In this document: positions 1-8,662 of the stretch, one piece after another
How positions within the stretch are numbered: position 1 is the first letter of the stretch
Layout: every line of letters begins with the position of its first letter
Origin: Flavobacteriales bacterium UBA5081
GTDB lineage: Bacteria > Bacteroidota > Bacteroidia > Flavobacteriales_E > Vicingaceae
DNA: 64,000 nt
Assembly (NCBI GenBank): GCA_002415785.1
Contig: DIAJ01000044.1
Span: forward strand, 1 to 64,000
Direction of reading: 5' to 3'
Notes under the pieces: generated by a model
The model's input: the letters and a program-made list of their open reading frames with translations, nothing else
Database searches by the model: none
What the model was told of the DNA's origin: nothing
Position numbers and translations under genes: made by a program

Positions 1-284
1 CATTTAGTCGAATCAGGTTTTAACGTGATTGAACTAATAACAGAATTAGAAGCTACGTCTCTTGGCAAAGGATTACCAAATATCAGTAAGTTCTCATTGC
101 TGTAACCCCATGTAGCTCCCGTACAGTCACGGTATAATGTCATATAGAAGATATATTCAGATTGCCCCGGGCTACCGGTACATTCCCATGTAATCTCACC
201 ACCTAGTACGTGAGATGCCTTTGCGAAATTGACATTTGTCAAGAAAAAGACGGCTGTTAATAGAGAGAGTAAGATCCGTTTCAT
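1..284 (-). CDS. Secreted protein with SHVLGGEITWEC N-terminal domain, 3' end outside window
   Basis: The gene reads leftward from an ATG at 282-284 and runs off the left edge, so only about 94 codons are visible. The product starts with a Sec signal peptide (MKRILLSLLTAVFFLTNVNF...AKA) and then SHVLGGEITWEC and LYRDCTG. The same block (THIMGGEITWQC, YRDCNG) follows the signal peptide of the giant SprB-like adhesin at 43387-49995. The family is known as the N-terminal part of large Bacteroidota surface proteins, often with T9SS tails, but the tail cannot be seen here. Function is inferred only as a secreted, probably surface-exposed protein. It is separated by 71 bp from the downstream end of the M16 peptidase pair, which is transcribed in the same direction. 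Confidence 0.75.
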   Translation of the reverse strand, partial: MKRILLSLLTAVFFLTNVNFAKASHVLGGEITWECTGSPGQSEYIFYMTLYRDCTGATWGYSNENLLIFGNPLPRDVASNSVISSITLKPDSTK

Positions 285-355
285 AATTTTTAGTTTTTGT
301 TGTTCGCTATTTTGACGTAAAATTTGTTAATGGTTGCTTTTAAAATTGACTTTTT

Positions 356-1627
356 TTAAGCTCCTGCTATAATAATGGATAAATCATCAAATCTCATGTA
401 TTTTTTCGCAGTTGTTTGAAGCTTTTCGGCTGTCATTCTAGAAAACTCACTCCATAAATGATCGTAGTAATTATAGTCTAAACCTAACAAATATAAACTT
501 TTATACCGATCCATGGCTGAGAAAGGACCATCGAAGCTGCGCATTAGGCTGCCTTGCAAATACCTTTTCACCAAGTTCAACTCTTCTTCAGTAATTAACT
601 CTTCACTCAAGCGCTGCATTTCTTTTTGAATTTCAGCAAGGGTTTCCTCAACGTAATTAGCGCCAATCTCAGAGCTTATAAAAAAGTAAGCGGCTTCGTT
701 TAAACTCATCAAACCACTGCCAATTCCATAAGTATAGCCTTTCTCTTCACGAATATTGGTCATTAATCTACTACCAAAAAAGCCACCAAATAAGGTATTC
801 AGAAAAAACAAAGCGGGAAAATCTTCATGCTGTTTACCAATGCTTAGCTTTCCTAAGCGCAAAGCCGCCTGAGAAGCTCCTTTTTTTTCTACCTTAACTC
901 TTTTGTTTGGATTTTCAAGGGGTTTAAAATCCATTCCTTCGCTTTTTGAAGTGGTGAGATCCAAACTCCCAAAATGTTGGTTTAAAATATACTTTTCATC
1001 TTCTCCAACTTTGCCTGAAAGCATTACACTAAAAGACTTATTCTGAATATAGTCAGCATAGTAATCTTGCAAATCGGCTCTATTTATTGAATCAAAGTCT
1101 TCCAATGCTAACTTATCATTGTAAGGGTGATTCTCCCCAAAAAGCTGCTGCATAAATTCATTCTTCGCTAAAAAACTCACCTTCTCATTATTCACAGCAA
1201 ACTTTTGCTTGCCATTATCTATAAAGTCTTGTAGTTCCTCTTCCGGAAAACTGGCTTCTGTAATAATCGACCTAAGCGTAGGCAACAAATGAATCAACTG
1301 ATCAGCCAAAGCATAAAGCGTAATGCTGAGATAGTCGGCTTTAGCCGTAGTATCTAAAAAGGCTCCTTTGGCTTCAATTTGAGCGGCAATCTGCTCTGAG
1401 CTATAAGTTGCGGTTCCTTCTTTCAATAGTTCCGCTACTGCTTTGGCAAGCAAAGGTTTTTTTTGCGTTGACATACCCCCTTTAAAAATGCACTCCAGTT
1501 TAATGACGTCCATTTCAGGCTGATCTATGTAGTAAAGCGGAATATCATTGTCTAGCTGCTCCGATTTTACTTTTACATAATTAAAGTCTTCAGAAACTTT
1601 TACTTTAGGCGCAATCGTTCTGTCCAT
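356..1627 (-). CDS. M16-family peptidase-like protein, non-catalytic partner
   Basis: This 423-residue protein has the two-lobed fold of pitrilysin/insulinase-like (M16) zinc peptidases, but the HXXEH zinc motif is missing: the matching stretch reads AKAVAELLKEGT. It keeps the C-terminal-lobe motif NIREEKGYTYG, whose Arg and Tyr contact substrate in active M16 dimers. It lies 3 bp downstream of the gene for the HLFEH-bearing partner. Known bacterial M16 pairs of this type form a heterodimer in which one chain gives the zinc site and the other the R/Y pair. No signal peptide is obvious, so the cellular location is uncertain. Family assignment is firm; the substrate is unknown. Confidence 0.9.
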   Translation of the reverse strand: MDRTIAPKVKVSEDFNYVKVKSEQLDNDIPLYYIDQPEMDVIKLECIFKGGMSTQKKPLLAKAVAELLKEGTATYSSEQIAAQIEAKGAFLDTTAKADYLSITLYALADQLIHLLPTLRSIITEASFPEEELQDFIDNGKQKFAVNNEKVSFLAKNEFMQQLFGENHPYNDKLALEDFDSINRADLQDYYADYIQNKSFSVMLSGKVGEDEKYILNQHFGSLDLTTSKSEGMDFKPLENPNKRVKVEKKGASQAALRLGKLSIGKQHEDFPALFFLNTLFGGFFGSRLMTNIREEKGYTYGIGSGLMSLNEAAYFFISSEIGANYVEETLAEIQKEMQRLSEELITEEELNLVKRYLQGSLMRSFDGPFSAMDRYKSLYLLGLDYNYYDHLWSEFSRMTAEKLQTTAKKYMRFDDLSIIIAGA

Positions 1628-1630
1628 TTC

Positions 1631-2869
1631 TTATTTTTTTGCTTTATAATACAAGGTAGTAGAATTGCTTTCTTTCAAAAAATCTTTGGCAATTCGCTGA
1701 ATATCTTCTGTTGTAACTGCTTTGTAGAAATCCACTTCCTCATTCACCAAATTCGCATTGTGGATTACGGCAGCTATGCCCAATCCCATGGCTTTGTTTA
1801 GCACAGAAGTTTGAGCAAAAGAATGCGTAGTAATCACTTTATTTTTGGCCATTTGCAATTCATCTTCAGTCACTCCCTCTTTTTTAATTTGCTCAATTTC
1901 TTCCCAAAGCGCTTTATTGGCTTGCTCCATGCTAGTATTCGGATTTAAAAAGCCACTCATGCTAAATAAACCGGGGTCAAAATCTCCTCCAATGTATGCT
2001 TGCACGTCGGTAAATAGTTTTTTCCCTTTTATCAAGCGTCGATTAAAGCGAGCTGCATCTCCTCTACTGAGGATATCTGACAATAAATCAAAGGCGTAAT
2101 AATCCGGACTTAATCGGTCGGGCATGTGAAAAACTTTGTAAATCGCATCTAAAGGCACTTCTCTCTCCACTGTGAGCTCCCGAGATTGCAGTTGCTGTTC
2201 TTCTTGAGGATACTCATGCTTCAGCTCTTCACCTGCAGGAATATCGCCAAACCACTTTTCTACTAAGGGCAATACCTCATCCATATTTAAGTTGCCGGCA
2301 ATGGAAAGCACCGCATTATTGGGTCGGTAAAAACGATAGAAAAAGTCCTTCACTTCTTCCATAGTTGCTTCACGAATGTGTTCAATGCTCTTGCCGATAG
2401 TTGGCCAACGATAAGGGTGTTTTAAATACGCCAAAGGACGAAGCAATAAATACACATCGCCGTAAGGTTGATTTAAATAGCGCTGATTAAATTCTTCGAT
2501 CACAACATTTCGCTGTACTTCTAGGCTTTTTTCTGAAAATGCCAGTTCCAACATTCTATCCGACTCCAACCAAAGTGCTGTTTCTAGTGCATCTTTTGGA
2601 AGAGTTACATAATAATTCGTGATGTCGTTAGAGGTAAAAGCATTGTTTTCGCCGCCGACTGATTGCAAAGGTGCATCGTAGGAGGGGATATTGGCAGATC
2701 CACCAAACATTAAATGCTCAAATAAATGAGCAAAACCCGTTCGCTCGGGATTCTCATCGCGCGCACCCACTTTATAGGTAAGGTTTACAGCCACCATGGG
2801 CGTAGTAGCATCATGGTGAACAATTAAATGCAGTCCGTTGGGTAATTTTTTCTCTTCAAAGTGAATCAT
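1631..2869 (-). CDS. M16-family zinc metallopeptidase, catalytic subunit
   Basis: A 412-residue insulinase/mitochondrial-processing-peptidase-like protein. The inverted zinc motif HLFEH is at residues 48-52, and a third ligand Glu is in NVVIEEFNQR (about 125-126), giving the spacing usual for the family. The N-terminal lobe is followed by a C-terminal lobe from about residue 200. It is the first gene of a two-gene operon with the HXXEH-less partner 3 bp downstream, so the two chains probably pair. There is no clear signal peptide. The likely role is degradation or processing of peptides; the actual substrate cannot be read from the sequence. Confidence 0.93.
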   Translation of the reverse strand: MIHFEEKKLPNGLHLIVHHDATTPMVAVNLTYKVGARDENPERTGFAHLFEHLMFGGSANIPSYDAPLQSVGGENNAFTSNDITNYYVTLPKDALETALWLESDRMLELAFSEKSLEVQRNVVIEEFNQRYLNQPYGDVYLLLRPLAYLKHPYRWPTIGKSIEHIREATMEEVKDFFYRFYRPNNAVLSIAGNLNMDEVLPLVEKWFGDIPAGEELKHEYPQEEQQLQSRELTVEREVPLDAIYKVFHMPDRLSPDYYAFDLLSDILSRGDAARFNRRLIKGKKLFTDVQAYIGGDFDPGLFSMSGFLNPNTSMEQANKALWEEIEQIKKEGVTEDELQMAKNKVITTHSFAQTSVLNKAMGLGIAAVIHNANLVNEEVDFYKAVTTEDIQRIAKDFLKESNSTTLYYKAKK

Positions 2870-2984
2870 TAAATCTACTTTACTTTCTTATGATGTTATT
2901 CTAACAAAATGTTAAAAATTTAGTTTTCGAAATTAAGAAAAGCTGAGGATAAAGAGTTAAAAGTTTTTTAAGAGTTTAGGATAT

Positions 2985-3130
2985 AAAAAATATACCGCTG
3001 CGCTGATAGAGTAGAGAAAGTTTGAAGTGCCTAAAGTACTTGAAGTTTGAAGTTGAAAGTTATTTTTCATCACTTAAGCAAGCGAAGCACAAAGCACAAT
3101 TTTCAACTTTCATATTTCTCATTTCATATT
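2985..3130 (-). repeat. Inverted copy of the dispersed composite intergenic repeat
   Basis: Read on the minus strand, this gap carries in order ATATGAAAGTTGAAA, TGCTTCGCTTGCTTA, TGAAAAATAACTT, AACTTCAAGTACTTTAGGCA (plus-strand complement at about 3026-3047) and CTCTATCAGCGCAGCGGT. The same words occur in the same order on the plus strand at about 54110-54310. The TCTCGC hairpin that sits between the first two words elsewhere is absent here. It lies between two leftward genes and holds no credible coding region. Confidence 0.75.
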
Positions 3131-4198
3131 TTAATAACACTCTGCTTTCTCAATCTTTTCTTCAGCTAATACTTCGTCATCCTCATCAGCTTTGGGAGCT
3201 TCTTGTAATTGTTCAGCCAAAGAAGAAAGTTGTAGTTTAGCATAAATGGGAAAATGGTCGGAACCTATGCTCGGTAGTACCTTTAAGTTTACTAAGCAAA
3301 AGTCTTTTGAGTGAAACAAGTGATCTAAAGGCCAGCGAAGCAATTTATAGTCGGCGTGAAAAGTGCAATAGCGACCTCTCCCAATTCGTGGATCAACCAA
3401 GCCGCTAATTTTACGAAAAAGTGTAGTGCTTTTTGACCATGCAACATCATTTAAATCTCCAAAAACAATAGTGGGCTCGGCAATTTTGCTCACCTCCTTG
3501 CCTACTTTTAAAAGCTCTGCATCTCTGTAGGTTGAAGTAGGTGCTTCAGTTGGGCTAGGTGGTTTTGGATGCAAGCCGTAAACATTCACCCATTGTTGAT
3601 TAGTTATTTGTACCTTGCATTTTATAGATGGAATTCCTTCTTTGAAAAGATAACGAACCTCTAAATTTTTTACCGGTAATTTAGAGTAAAAGTGCATTCC
3701 ATATAAATTATCTTGTGGCACTTTTGCAGTATGTGGATACAACTTTTCAATCGATGAAAGGGCTTTTTCCCAACGTTCATCACTTTCGAGAGTTAATACT
3801 AAATTCGGTTGCAGTTCCTCAATTTGATCAATTAACAGCTGATAGTTTGAGTTTTCAGTTAACACATTACTCGCTAGTAATGAAATACCATTGCTCTCAG
3901 TTTCCACATTGCACTTGACTACTTCTTTTGGAAAAAACGGACTATAAGGAACAACTCTATAAAGGTGAAAGATAATTGACAAACAAAGTGCAATAATGCC
4001 AAAGTAGTCGATTGGAGTATCGATTTTTAAAATAAAAACCCATAAAATCAAAGTAATTGCACTTAAAACAAGCAATTGTACTTTTGGGAAATCAAATATA
4101 CGAACCACCCAATGATCAAAGGGAAGCAAGGTAATAAATGCTGCTAGGAATAAGAAAAGTGACCAAAAGATTAAAATTAGCTCCATGAGGCAATACAT
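3131..4198 (-). CDS. Membrane-anchored endonuclease/exonuclease/phosphatase (EEP) family protein
   Basis: 355 residues. The first 90 or so form three hydrophobic segments, followed by an EEP (DNase I-like) domain at about 100-325. Catalytic-type residues are visible: Asn in LLASNVL (111), Glu in LTLESD (139), His in YGLHPKP (210), GDLND (247-251), and SDH (313-315). The family cleaves phosphodiester or phosphomonoester bonds in nucleic acids, lipids or sugars; membrane-anchored members are common in Bacteroidota and mostly uncharacterised. The last 30 residues are acidic. An alternative ATG lies four codons in (4186), and neither start has a good ribosome-binding site. It follows the DinB-like gene by 17 bp, so co-transcription is likely. 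Confidence 0.88.
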   Translation of the reverse strand: MYCLMELILIFWSLFLFLAAFITLLPFDHWVVRIFDFPKVQLLVLSAITLILWVFILKIDTPIDYFGIIALCLSIIFHLYRVVPYSPFFPKEVVKCNVETESNGISLLASNVLTENSNYQLLIDQIEELQPNLVLTLESDERWEKALSSIEKLYPHTAKVPQDNLYGMHFYSKLPVKNLEVRYLFKEGIPSIKCKVQITNQQWVNVYGLHPKPPSPTEAPTSTYRDAELLKVGKEVSKIAEPTIVFGDLNDVAWSKSTTLFRKISGLVDPRIGRGRYCTFHADYKLLRWPLDHLFHSKDFCLVNLKVLPSIGSDHFPIYAKLQLSSLAEQLQEAPKADEDDEVLAEEKIEKAECY

Positions 4199-4215
4199 AT
4201 CTCAAGTAAAGTCCC

Positions 4216-4656
4216 TTAACGCTTGTAAAAGATATAATCCGTTGCCGGTGGTTGAATATTTTGCTCACGCAAGGCTGTAGCAATCTGTCCTCTATGATGG
4301 CTAAAGTGGTTGGAAATATGAAACAAAACTTGTTGAATAGAATTCTCAAACTCTTCCCCCTTCGAGTTTTTATATTTAATCATCTTATTGAGGTCGTAAT
4401 GATCAAGCACACCAACTGTAGTCTCATAATTTACTTCATCCATTTTAGCACAATTTCTGAGCTGCTGAATATCATGAACACCTACTTTTTCACTATCAAT
4501 AATTCGAGCATTCCATATTTGATGGGCATTCAATGAATGAGAAATCAAATAAATAATTCGTTCACTCAATTGCTCTTCATTTTCAAGAAGTAATTGAATA
4601 AGTTTTTGATTAGTATGATGATGATAATCAAAAATGTCTTTAAAAAGGGTTTTCAT
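4216..4656 (-). CDS. DinB-family four-helix-bundle protein
   Basis: About 146 residues from the ATG at 4654-4656 (MKTLFKDIFDYHHHTNQ). I chose this start rather than one 10 codons upstream because that one would overlap the previous coding region. The protein shows the DinB/YfiT pattern: an N-terminal His-containing helix, LNAHQIWNARI in the middle, and HISNHFSHHRGQIATALRE near the C-terminus, which together give the usual three-His metal site. Members act as metal-dependent thiol transferases or are of unknown function; a specific reaction cannot be assigned. It starts 5 bp after the T9SS cargo gene and precedes the EEP gene by 17 bp. Confidence 0.85.
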   Translation of the reverse strand: MKTLFKDIFDYHHHTNQKLIQLLLENEEQLSERIIYLISHSLNAHQIWNARIIDSEKVGVHDIQQLRNCAKMDEVNYETTVGVLDHYDLNKMIKYKNSKGEEFENSIQQVLFHISNHFSHHRGQIATALREQNIQPPATDYIFYKR

Positions 4657-4661
4657 ATAAT

Positions 4662-5303
4662 TTACTCTTTCACCACCTTTTTCCAAATTGTTTTTTCTCC
4701 CTCACCCAATTGCAATAAATAAAGTCCTTGGGGTAACCCACTTAGTTTAATGGGGTGCTGCTCTGAAAATAGACCACTTTGCAACAATTTACCTTGTAAA
4801 CTATGCAAACGATATCTTATACCCTTTTTTGTACCCTTGATGTACAATTCTTCTTTCACCGGATTAGGGTAAAGGTTTAAATTTATGAGATTTTGTTCTG
4901 CAATACCGGTTGAAATGACTTTTTTACACTTGTATTCTAGTAAACATGTGCATCCTGATCCACAACCTTGAGCACTTCTAGATGCGTAAATACTATCTAG
5001 ACTAGGGTATAATTGACCATTAATAGAACAAGAACCAAGAGGAGAACTACTAGTATTAGCATAAAAATTAGAAGTATTTGTCATTCCTATATTAAACCTA
5101 CCACTATAAAAATTTGGACAACTGTCCGTTAAAAAAAATCGCGTGCTATCAGTACTGTCTGCTTCTAACACAACCTTAAAAGAAGAAGCGCAGGCATATC
5201 TTTGTTGACAGATATATTCTCCTTCCATTGATAAAGGGAAATTGTTTTGAGAATAGCTGAATGAAAAGTGAATTAAAAGGGTTGTTACAAGTAAATATTT
5301 CAT
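4662..5303 (-). CDS. Small secreted protein with T9SS type A sorting domain
   Basis: About 213 residues from the ATG at 5301-5303. The start follows from the signal peptide MKYLLVTTLLIHFSFSYSQ; an upstream in-frame Met would put 13 polar residues before it. The central 110 residues are Cys-rich (YICQQRYACASS, GCGSGCTCLLEYKCKK) and match no family I recognise. The last 75 residues are a typical T9SS C-terminal domain: LNLYPNPVKEELYI, then LHSLQGKLLQSG, LPQGLYLLQL, ending in KKVVKE. The product should be exported across the outer membrane and the tail removed. It lies 7 bp after the GH16-like gene in the same leftward operon. Confidence 0.85.
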   Translation of the reverse strand: MKYLLVTTLLIHFSFSYSQNNFPLSMEGEYICQQRYACASSFKVVLEADSTDSTRFFLTDSCPNFYSGRFNIGMTNTSNFYANTSSSPLGSCSINGQLYPSLDSIYASRSAQGCGSGCTCLLEYKCKKVISTGIAEQNLINLNLYPNPVKEELYIKGTKKGIRYRLHSLQGKLLQSGLFSEQHPIKLSGLPQGLYLLQLGEGEKTIWKKVVKE

Positions 5304-5310
5304 AATAAAG

Positions 5311-6645
5311 TTATTCGATTGGATATAAAATTGGTCTTGCACTATTTGTATTACTAGCCGAATCTTGCACTATCATTAAGCCACCCGGGTTTTGCTGGGG
5401 ATGAAACACCCCTGCGCCCGGCATACAATCAGAAATGACTAAAGTTAATTCACTACCGGCTAAGGCCTCATAGCCTGCCTCTATAGTAATGCTCTGGTTG
5501 GCACGTAAAATTAAATCTTCACCATTACTTAGTGTACCTCCCCCATCGCCTAATTCAATGTTTTGCTTTACAGTATAATCATAAGTTGTAGGATGTATAT
5601 CTGCCACTACTAAATCAGAGTCACAGGCATTTTTTAATTGCCATACTTTTATATGATCAATTAAATAATCATAGGGCATTTGAGTACTGTCTGTCTGACT
5701 AATGCAAAATTGCCGACCAGGTACATAATTATCTATAATTAGATACATTGGATAAAATTTATTCGAATGATTAAATTTAGCTGACACCCTATTTGAGGAA
5801 TTAGTTGCTAAATTCTCAAAATCCAATAATAAAAATTCATCAGTTGTATTGACAATTGTATCGCTATGAAAATAGCTAATAGTTTCCTCCGACCAATATG
5901 CTGCAAAAGTTTGAAAATTGGAAAAATTTACATTTATATCATCTGAATAAAGAAAAGCATGAAAAAAACTATCTGTAGGGCAACCCGGTAGAGTATCACA
6001 TAAAAAATGAAAGTTACGAGTATAACGGTTGTTAGGTTTGCCATCAAAATCATAAGGGTTATGTGATTGAATTTCAAAAATGTCAATTTCACTGTAGCGC
6101 ATCATGGAACCATCTGGGTAGTTCTCAGCACTCCAAAGCCAAAAATTGGGTCCTAGTCCTGAATATAAATCTAAATTGTTTTGAGGAGCTTCCGGTAACT
6201 TTATACTAATTTCATAATATCCATATTTATACAAACTATCTGACCAAAGCAATCCTGTAGTATAGTTAAAAGTATCTGTTTCAACCCTAAAAGGATTATA
6301 CTTCCATACTTCTCCTACATGTTGTTCACGTCTGGTTTGAATATTTAGAACACCTGTGTCAGCACTTACATTTTGAAACCATCTTGTTGTGGCAGCGTAA
6401 ACGTCATTATTTGTCACAATTCCACCCGGGTAATTTATATAATCACAAGTTGCTGCTTGATTGGTTGGTCCCCATGGTGGTCTATCCTGCCAAATTCCCT
6501 GATCAAAGGTAGAATCAAAGTTTTCATAAATCACTGCTTTCCAGTGTGGATCATTTTCAGGATGTATAAATATTTTTTCTTGGCTGTATGTACCAGAAGC
6601 AAATAAGATAACAAACAATAATGTAAAGTAACTCTTTGGTTTCAT
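5311..6645 (-). CDS. Secreted GH16-like glycoside hydrolase
   Basis: About 444 residues from the ATG at 6643-6645, which places a signal peptide (MKPKSYFTLLFVILFASGTYSQ) at the N-terminus. A start six codons earlier would overlap the preceding gene. The GH16 hallmark SEIDIFEIQ supplies the two catalytic Glu residues and the helper Asp (E186, D188, E191 from the chosen start). Jelly-roll-type segments YGYYEISIKLPEA and NFWLWSAE precede it, as in beta-glucanases, agarases and carrageenases. The final 100 residues (ELGDGGGTLSNGEDLILRAN, TIEAGYEALAGSELTL) resemble a beta-stack domain often found before T9SS tails, but no YPNP-type sorting domain follows. The polysaccharide substrate cannot be deduced. 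Confidence 0.85.
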   Translation of the reverse strand: MKPKSYFTLLFVILFASGTYSQEKIFIHPENDPHWKAVIYENFDSTFDQGIWQDRPPWGPTNQAATCDYINYPGGIVTNNDVYAATTRWFQNVSADTGVLNIQTRREQHVGEVWKYNPFRVETDTFNYTTGLLWSDSLYKYGYYEISIKLPEAPQNNLDLYSGLGPNFWLWSAENYPDGSMMRYSEIDIFEIQSHNPYDFDGKPNNRYTRNFHFLCDTLPGCPTDSFFHAFLYSDDINVNFSNFQTFAAYWSEETISYFHSDTIVNTTDEFLLLDFENLATNSSNRVSAKFNHSNKFYPMYLIIDNYVPGRQFCISQTDSTQMPYDYLIDHIKVWQLKNACDSDLVVADIHPTTYDYTVKQNIELGDGGGTLSNGEDLILRANQSITIEAGYEALAGSELTLVISDCMPGAGVFHPQQNPGGLMIVQDSASNTNSARPILYPIE

Positions 6646-6655
6646 TATTTCTAAT

Positions 6656-8044
6656 TTAATCACTTATGATCATTCGTTTCGTATCAATTTCATTTCCGTT
6701 AACATACAAACTATATAAATACATTCCTGCTTCAAAACTCTCCTTACGGAAGCTAAACTTTCCCTCACCGACTGAGGCAATTGGATGCTGATAAAGCATT
6801 TTTCCTTGTAGGTCAAAAACATATATATACGCCCCTGAATTTATCGCTTCGACTATATTCCACTCTATTTCTGTTTGTTCGCTAAAGGGGTTCGGCTTAT
6901 TCTGATAAAGCTGATTTTTATTATCACCTATCTCATTGTTTGCACTTCCATTACCATTGTTTTTTATTCTCATACTTTTATCACCATTGTCGTAGAAACC
7001 GGAACAACAATTAATCAACTGAGCTTTCATTGCATTAATCTCTTTCCTTTGTGCTTGCAATTCGTCTATTAAAAGTGGAATAAGTGCAATGTAATTTACC
7101 ATTTTATCTCCATTGCCATTTGTTTCAACTAGCTCAGGAAAAATCTGTTCAACCTCTTGGGCAATAAACCCATATTTATCCGGAGTAGATAATTTAGAAT
7201 TTTTATAATTAAACTTTTTAGCATTCAGAAGGAATAATTTATTTCTGCTAATACTATCTACATTAATAATATTTTTCTTCTTTCTAAAATCAGATAACTG
7301 ATACACTTCATTTGTATACAAACTATTATAATTCTCAGTTTCATAGTTATAAAAATAAACTTCATCAGAGCCACTATTAATTACTCCTCCTAAATTGGGG
7401 TCATATAGCAAATCCATATATTGGTTAGAAGCACTTGGCTCTCGATCACCTCTTAGCAATTTAAGTGTTCCTGAATTCGTTGTTCTATGCCAATTAACAG
7501 ATAACCCTGAGTTCCATGCCCACTCCATACACATCGCACTTACCCCATCAATACTAAAGCAAATATTGTTGTGATCAGGATGATAAATTCCGGTATTATC
7601 ATTATTAAACCATGAATAATCCGGACTGCTAGCAGAAGAATATTCATGTACACTTCTTATCATTGCGGCTGATCCGGAATTAAAAAGATAGGATATACTA
7701 TCAGTAAAAACACTACCATGATTATTCAATAATATTCGAGACTTAGCCCCTACTGTAAGTCCAAGTGAATTAAATGCATTGTGAAAGATACCTGTTTTAT
7801 CATCCCCATAAAAAGTAAAGGACGGATTACCTTTATCTGAAAAACCATTTTCTCCAACAATCAATGGGCTTGAAGTTAAAGTTGTTGCTGACTTTGTGAA
7901 TAATGTATTACCCATAAGTTCAATACTCTGCCTAGGTGTGGTAATTGACCCTATTGCAATATCACCATTATTAAATAACTTAATCTGTGCTTTAGAAAAA
8001 AGTGAGAATACTACTAAAAATACAACAAATGAATACTTTTTCAT
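6656..8044 (-). CDS. Peptidase S74 (intramolecular chaperone) protein with T9SS sorting domain
   Basis: 462 residues. A signal peptide (MKKYSFVVFLVVFSLFSKAQ) is followed by a region of short beta-repeats resembling tail-fibre-like stalks in Bacteroidota. A peptidase S74 / endosialidase-chaperone domain begins at about residue 250: SDFRKKKNI holds the Ser251-Lys256 pair at the spacing of the known autocleavage dyad, and KYGFIAQEVEQIFPELV and a coiled-coil-like ELQAQRKEINAMKAQ follow. The last 80 residues are a T9SS type A tail (NKPNPFSEQTEIEW, GMYLYSLYVNG). S74 domains help a homotrimer fold and then cut themselves off. It is the first gene of the leftward cluster, with a promoter-like box just upstream. 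Confidence 0.87.
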   Translation of the reverse strand: MKKYSFVVFLVVFSLFSKAQIKLFNNGDIAIGSITTPRQSIELMGNTLFTKSATTLTSSPLIVGENGFSDKGNPSFTFYGDDKTGIFHNAFNSLGLTVGAKSRILLNNHGSVFTDSISYLFNSGSAAMIRSVHEYSSASSPDYSWFNNDNTGIYHPDHNNICFSIDGVSAMCMEWAWNSGLSVNWHRTTNSGTLKLLRGDREPSASNQYMDLLYDPNLGGVINSGSDEVYFYNYETENYNSLYTNEVYQLSDFRKKKNIINVDSISRNKLFLLNAKKFNYKNSKLSTPDKYGFIAQEVEQIFPELVETNGNGDKMVNYIALIPLLIDELQAQRKEINAMKAQLINCCSGFYDNGDKSMRIKNNGNGSANNEIGDNKNQLYQNKPNPFSEQTEIEWNIVEAINSGAYIYVFDLQGKMLYQHPIASVGEGKFSFRKESFEAGMYLYSLYVNGNEIDTKRMIISD

Positions 8045-8066
8045 AACTTAATACTTAATTATCATT

Positions 8067-8074
8067 CAAATATA
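8067..8074 (-). promoter_or_regulatory. Bacteroidota -7-type box (TATATTTG) upstream of the S74 gene
   Basis: On the minus strand the sequence reads TATATTTG, an exact match to the TAnnTTTG -7 consensus known for Bacteroidota, about 22 bp before the ATG at 8044. I see no clear TTTG -33 element at the usual distance. It probably drives the S74/GH16/T9SS-cargo cluster. Confidence 0.45.
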
Positions 8075-8109
8075 CAGATTTCTTAAAATATAAAAAATGT
8101 TAAGGGGAC

Positions 8110-8559
8110 TTATCTCTTCAAAATACTTAACACTAACCGATCAATCGGAAAAGTCAAGTCATTTTGTTCCATATCCTCTACCCTTTTCCAATAAAAATGG
8201 TGTTTGTTACCCTCTTCCCGATCTAATGCCTCCATCCCATTTTTAACTTTATTAAGTTGTTTAGAATGCACAAGATAATAAATACTTATGATTTGTTCTT
8301 CATTACGAAAAGCAGACCGTTGAAAAAAGTCAGTTGTGTAAAAGTGTTTTTTCAATTCTATCTCTATACCCAACTCTTCTTTGAATTCACGCATTAAGCA
8401 ATCTTTGGTTCCTTCGCCCAACTCTAAGCCTCCTCCTGGAAACTTTGTAAAGTGAAAGTCTCCTCTTCTTTCAGTTGAAAGCAAAATTTCACGATTGTCA
8501 TTCAACAACAAACCGTAAACACGCACATTAAATCGTTTGATTTCTGTTATCATAAGCAA
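8110..8559 (-). CDS. NUDIX hydrolase
   Basis: 149 residues with a complete Nudix box: G43, E49, R57-E58 and E61-E62 followed by LGI, in GGGLELGEG...REFKEELGI. This is the GX5EX7REUXEEXGU pattern that binds Mg2+ and positions water for cleavage of X-linked nucleoside diphosphates. The substrate cannot be predicted. The protein is soluble and cytosolic by composition. Two Met codons lie at the start (residues 1 and 3); I kept the longer form. It is divergent from the TonB-dependent receptor gene, with about 100 bp between them, and is not obviously part of the T9SS cluster downstream. Confidence 0.93.
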   Translation of the reverse strand: MLMITEIKRFNVRVYGLLLNDNREILLSTERRGDFHFTKFPGGGLELGEGTKDCLMREFKEELGIEIELKKHFYTTDFFQRSAFRNEEQIISIYYLVHSKQLNKVKNGMEALDREEGNKHHFYWKRVEDMEQNDLTFPIDRLVLSILKR

Positions 8560-8649
8560 TAAAAATACATCTTTGCGTTTTATAAAATCAAAATTAAAAT
8601 AAGCAACTCAAATCCACATAAACCGACCTAAGTCGACTTACAATTTTAC

Positions 8650-8657
8650 TATTTTTG
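8650..8657 (+). promoter_or_regulatory. TATTTTTG -7-type box directly before the TonB-receptor start
   Basis: TATTTTTG matches TAnnTTTG and ends only 5 bp before the GTG at 8663, so a transcript from it would be leaderless or nearly so. A weaker CATCTTTG at 8568-8575 could give a normal leader instead. No TTTG -33 element is obvious for either. Confidence 0.3.
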
Positions 8658-8662
8658 AGGCC

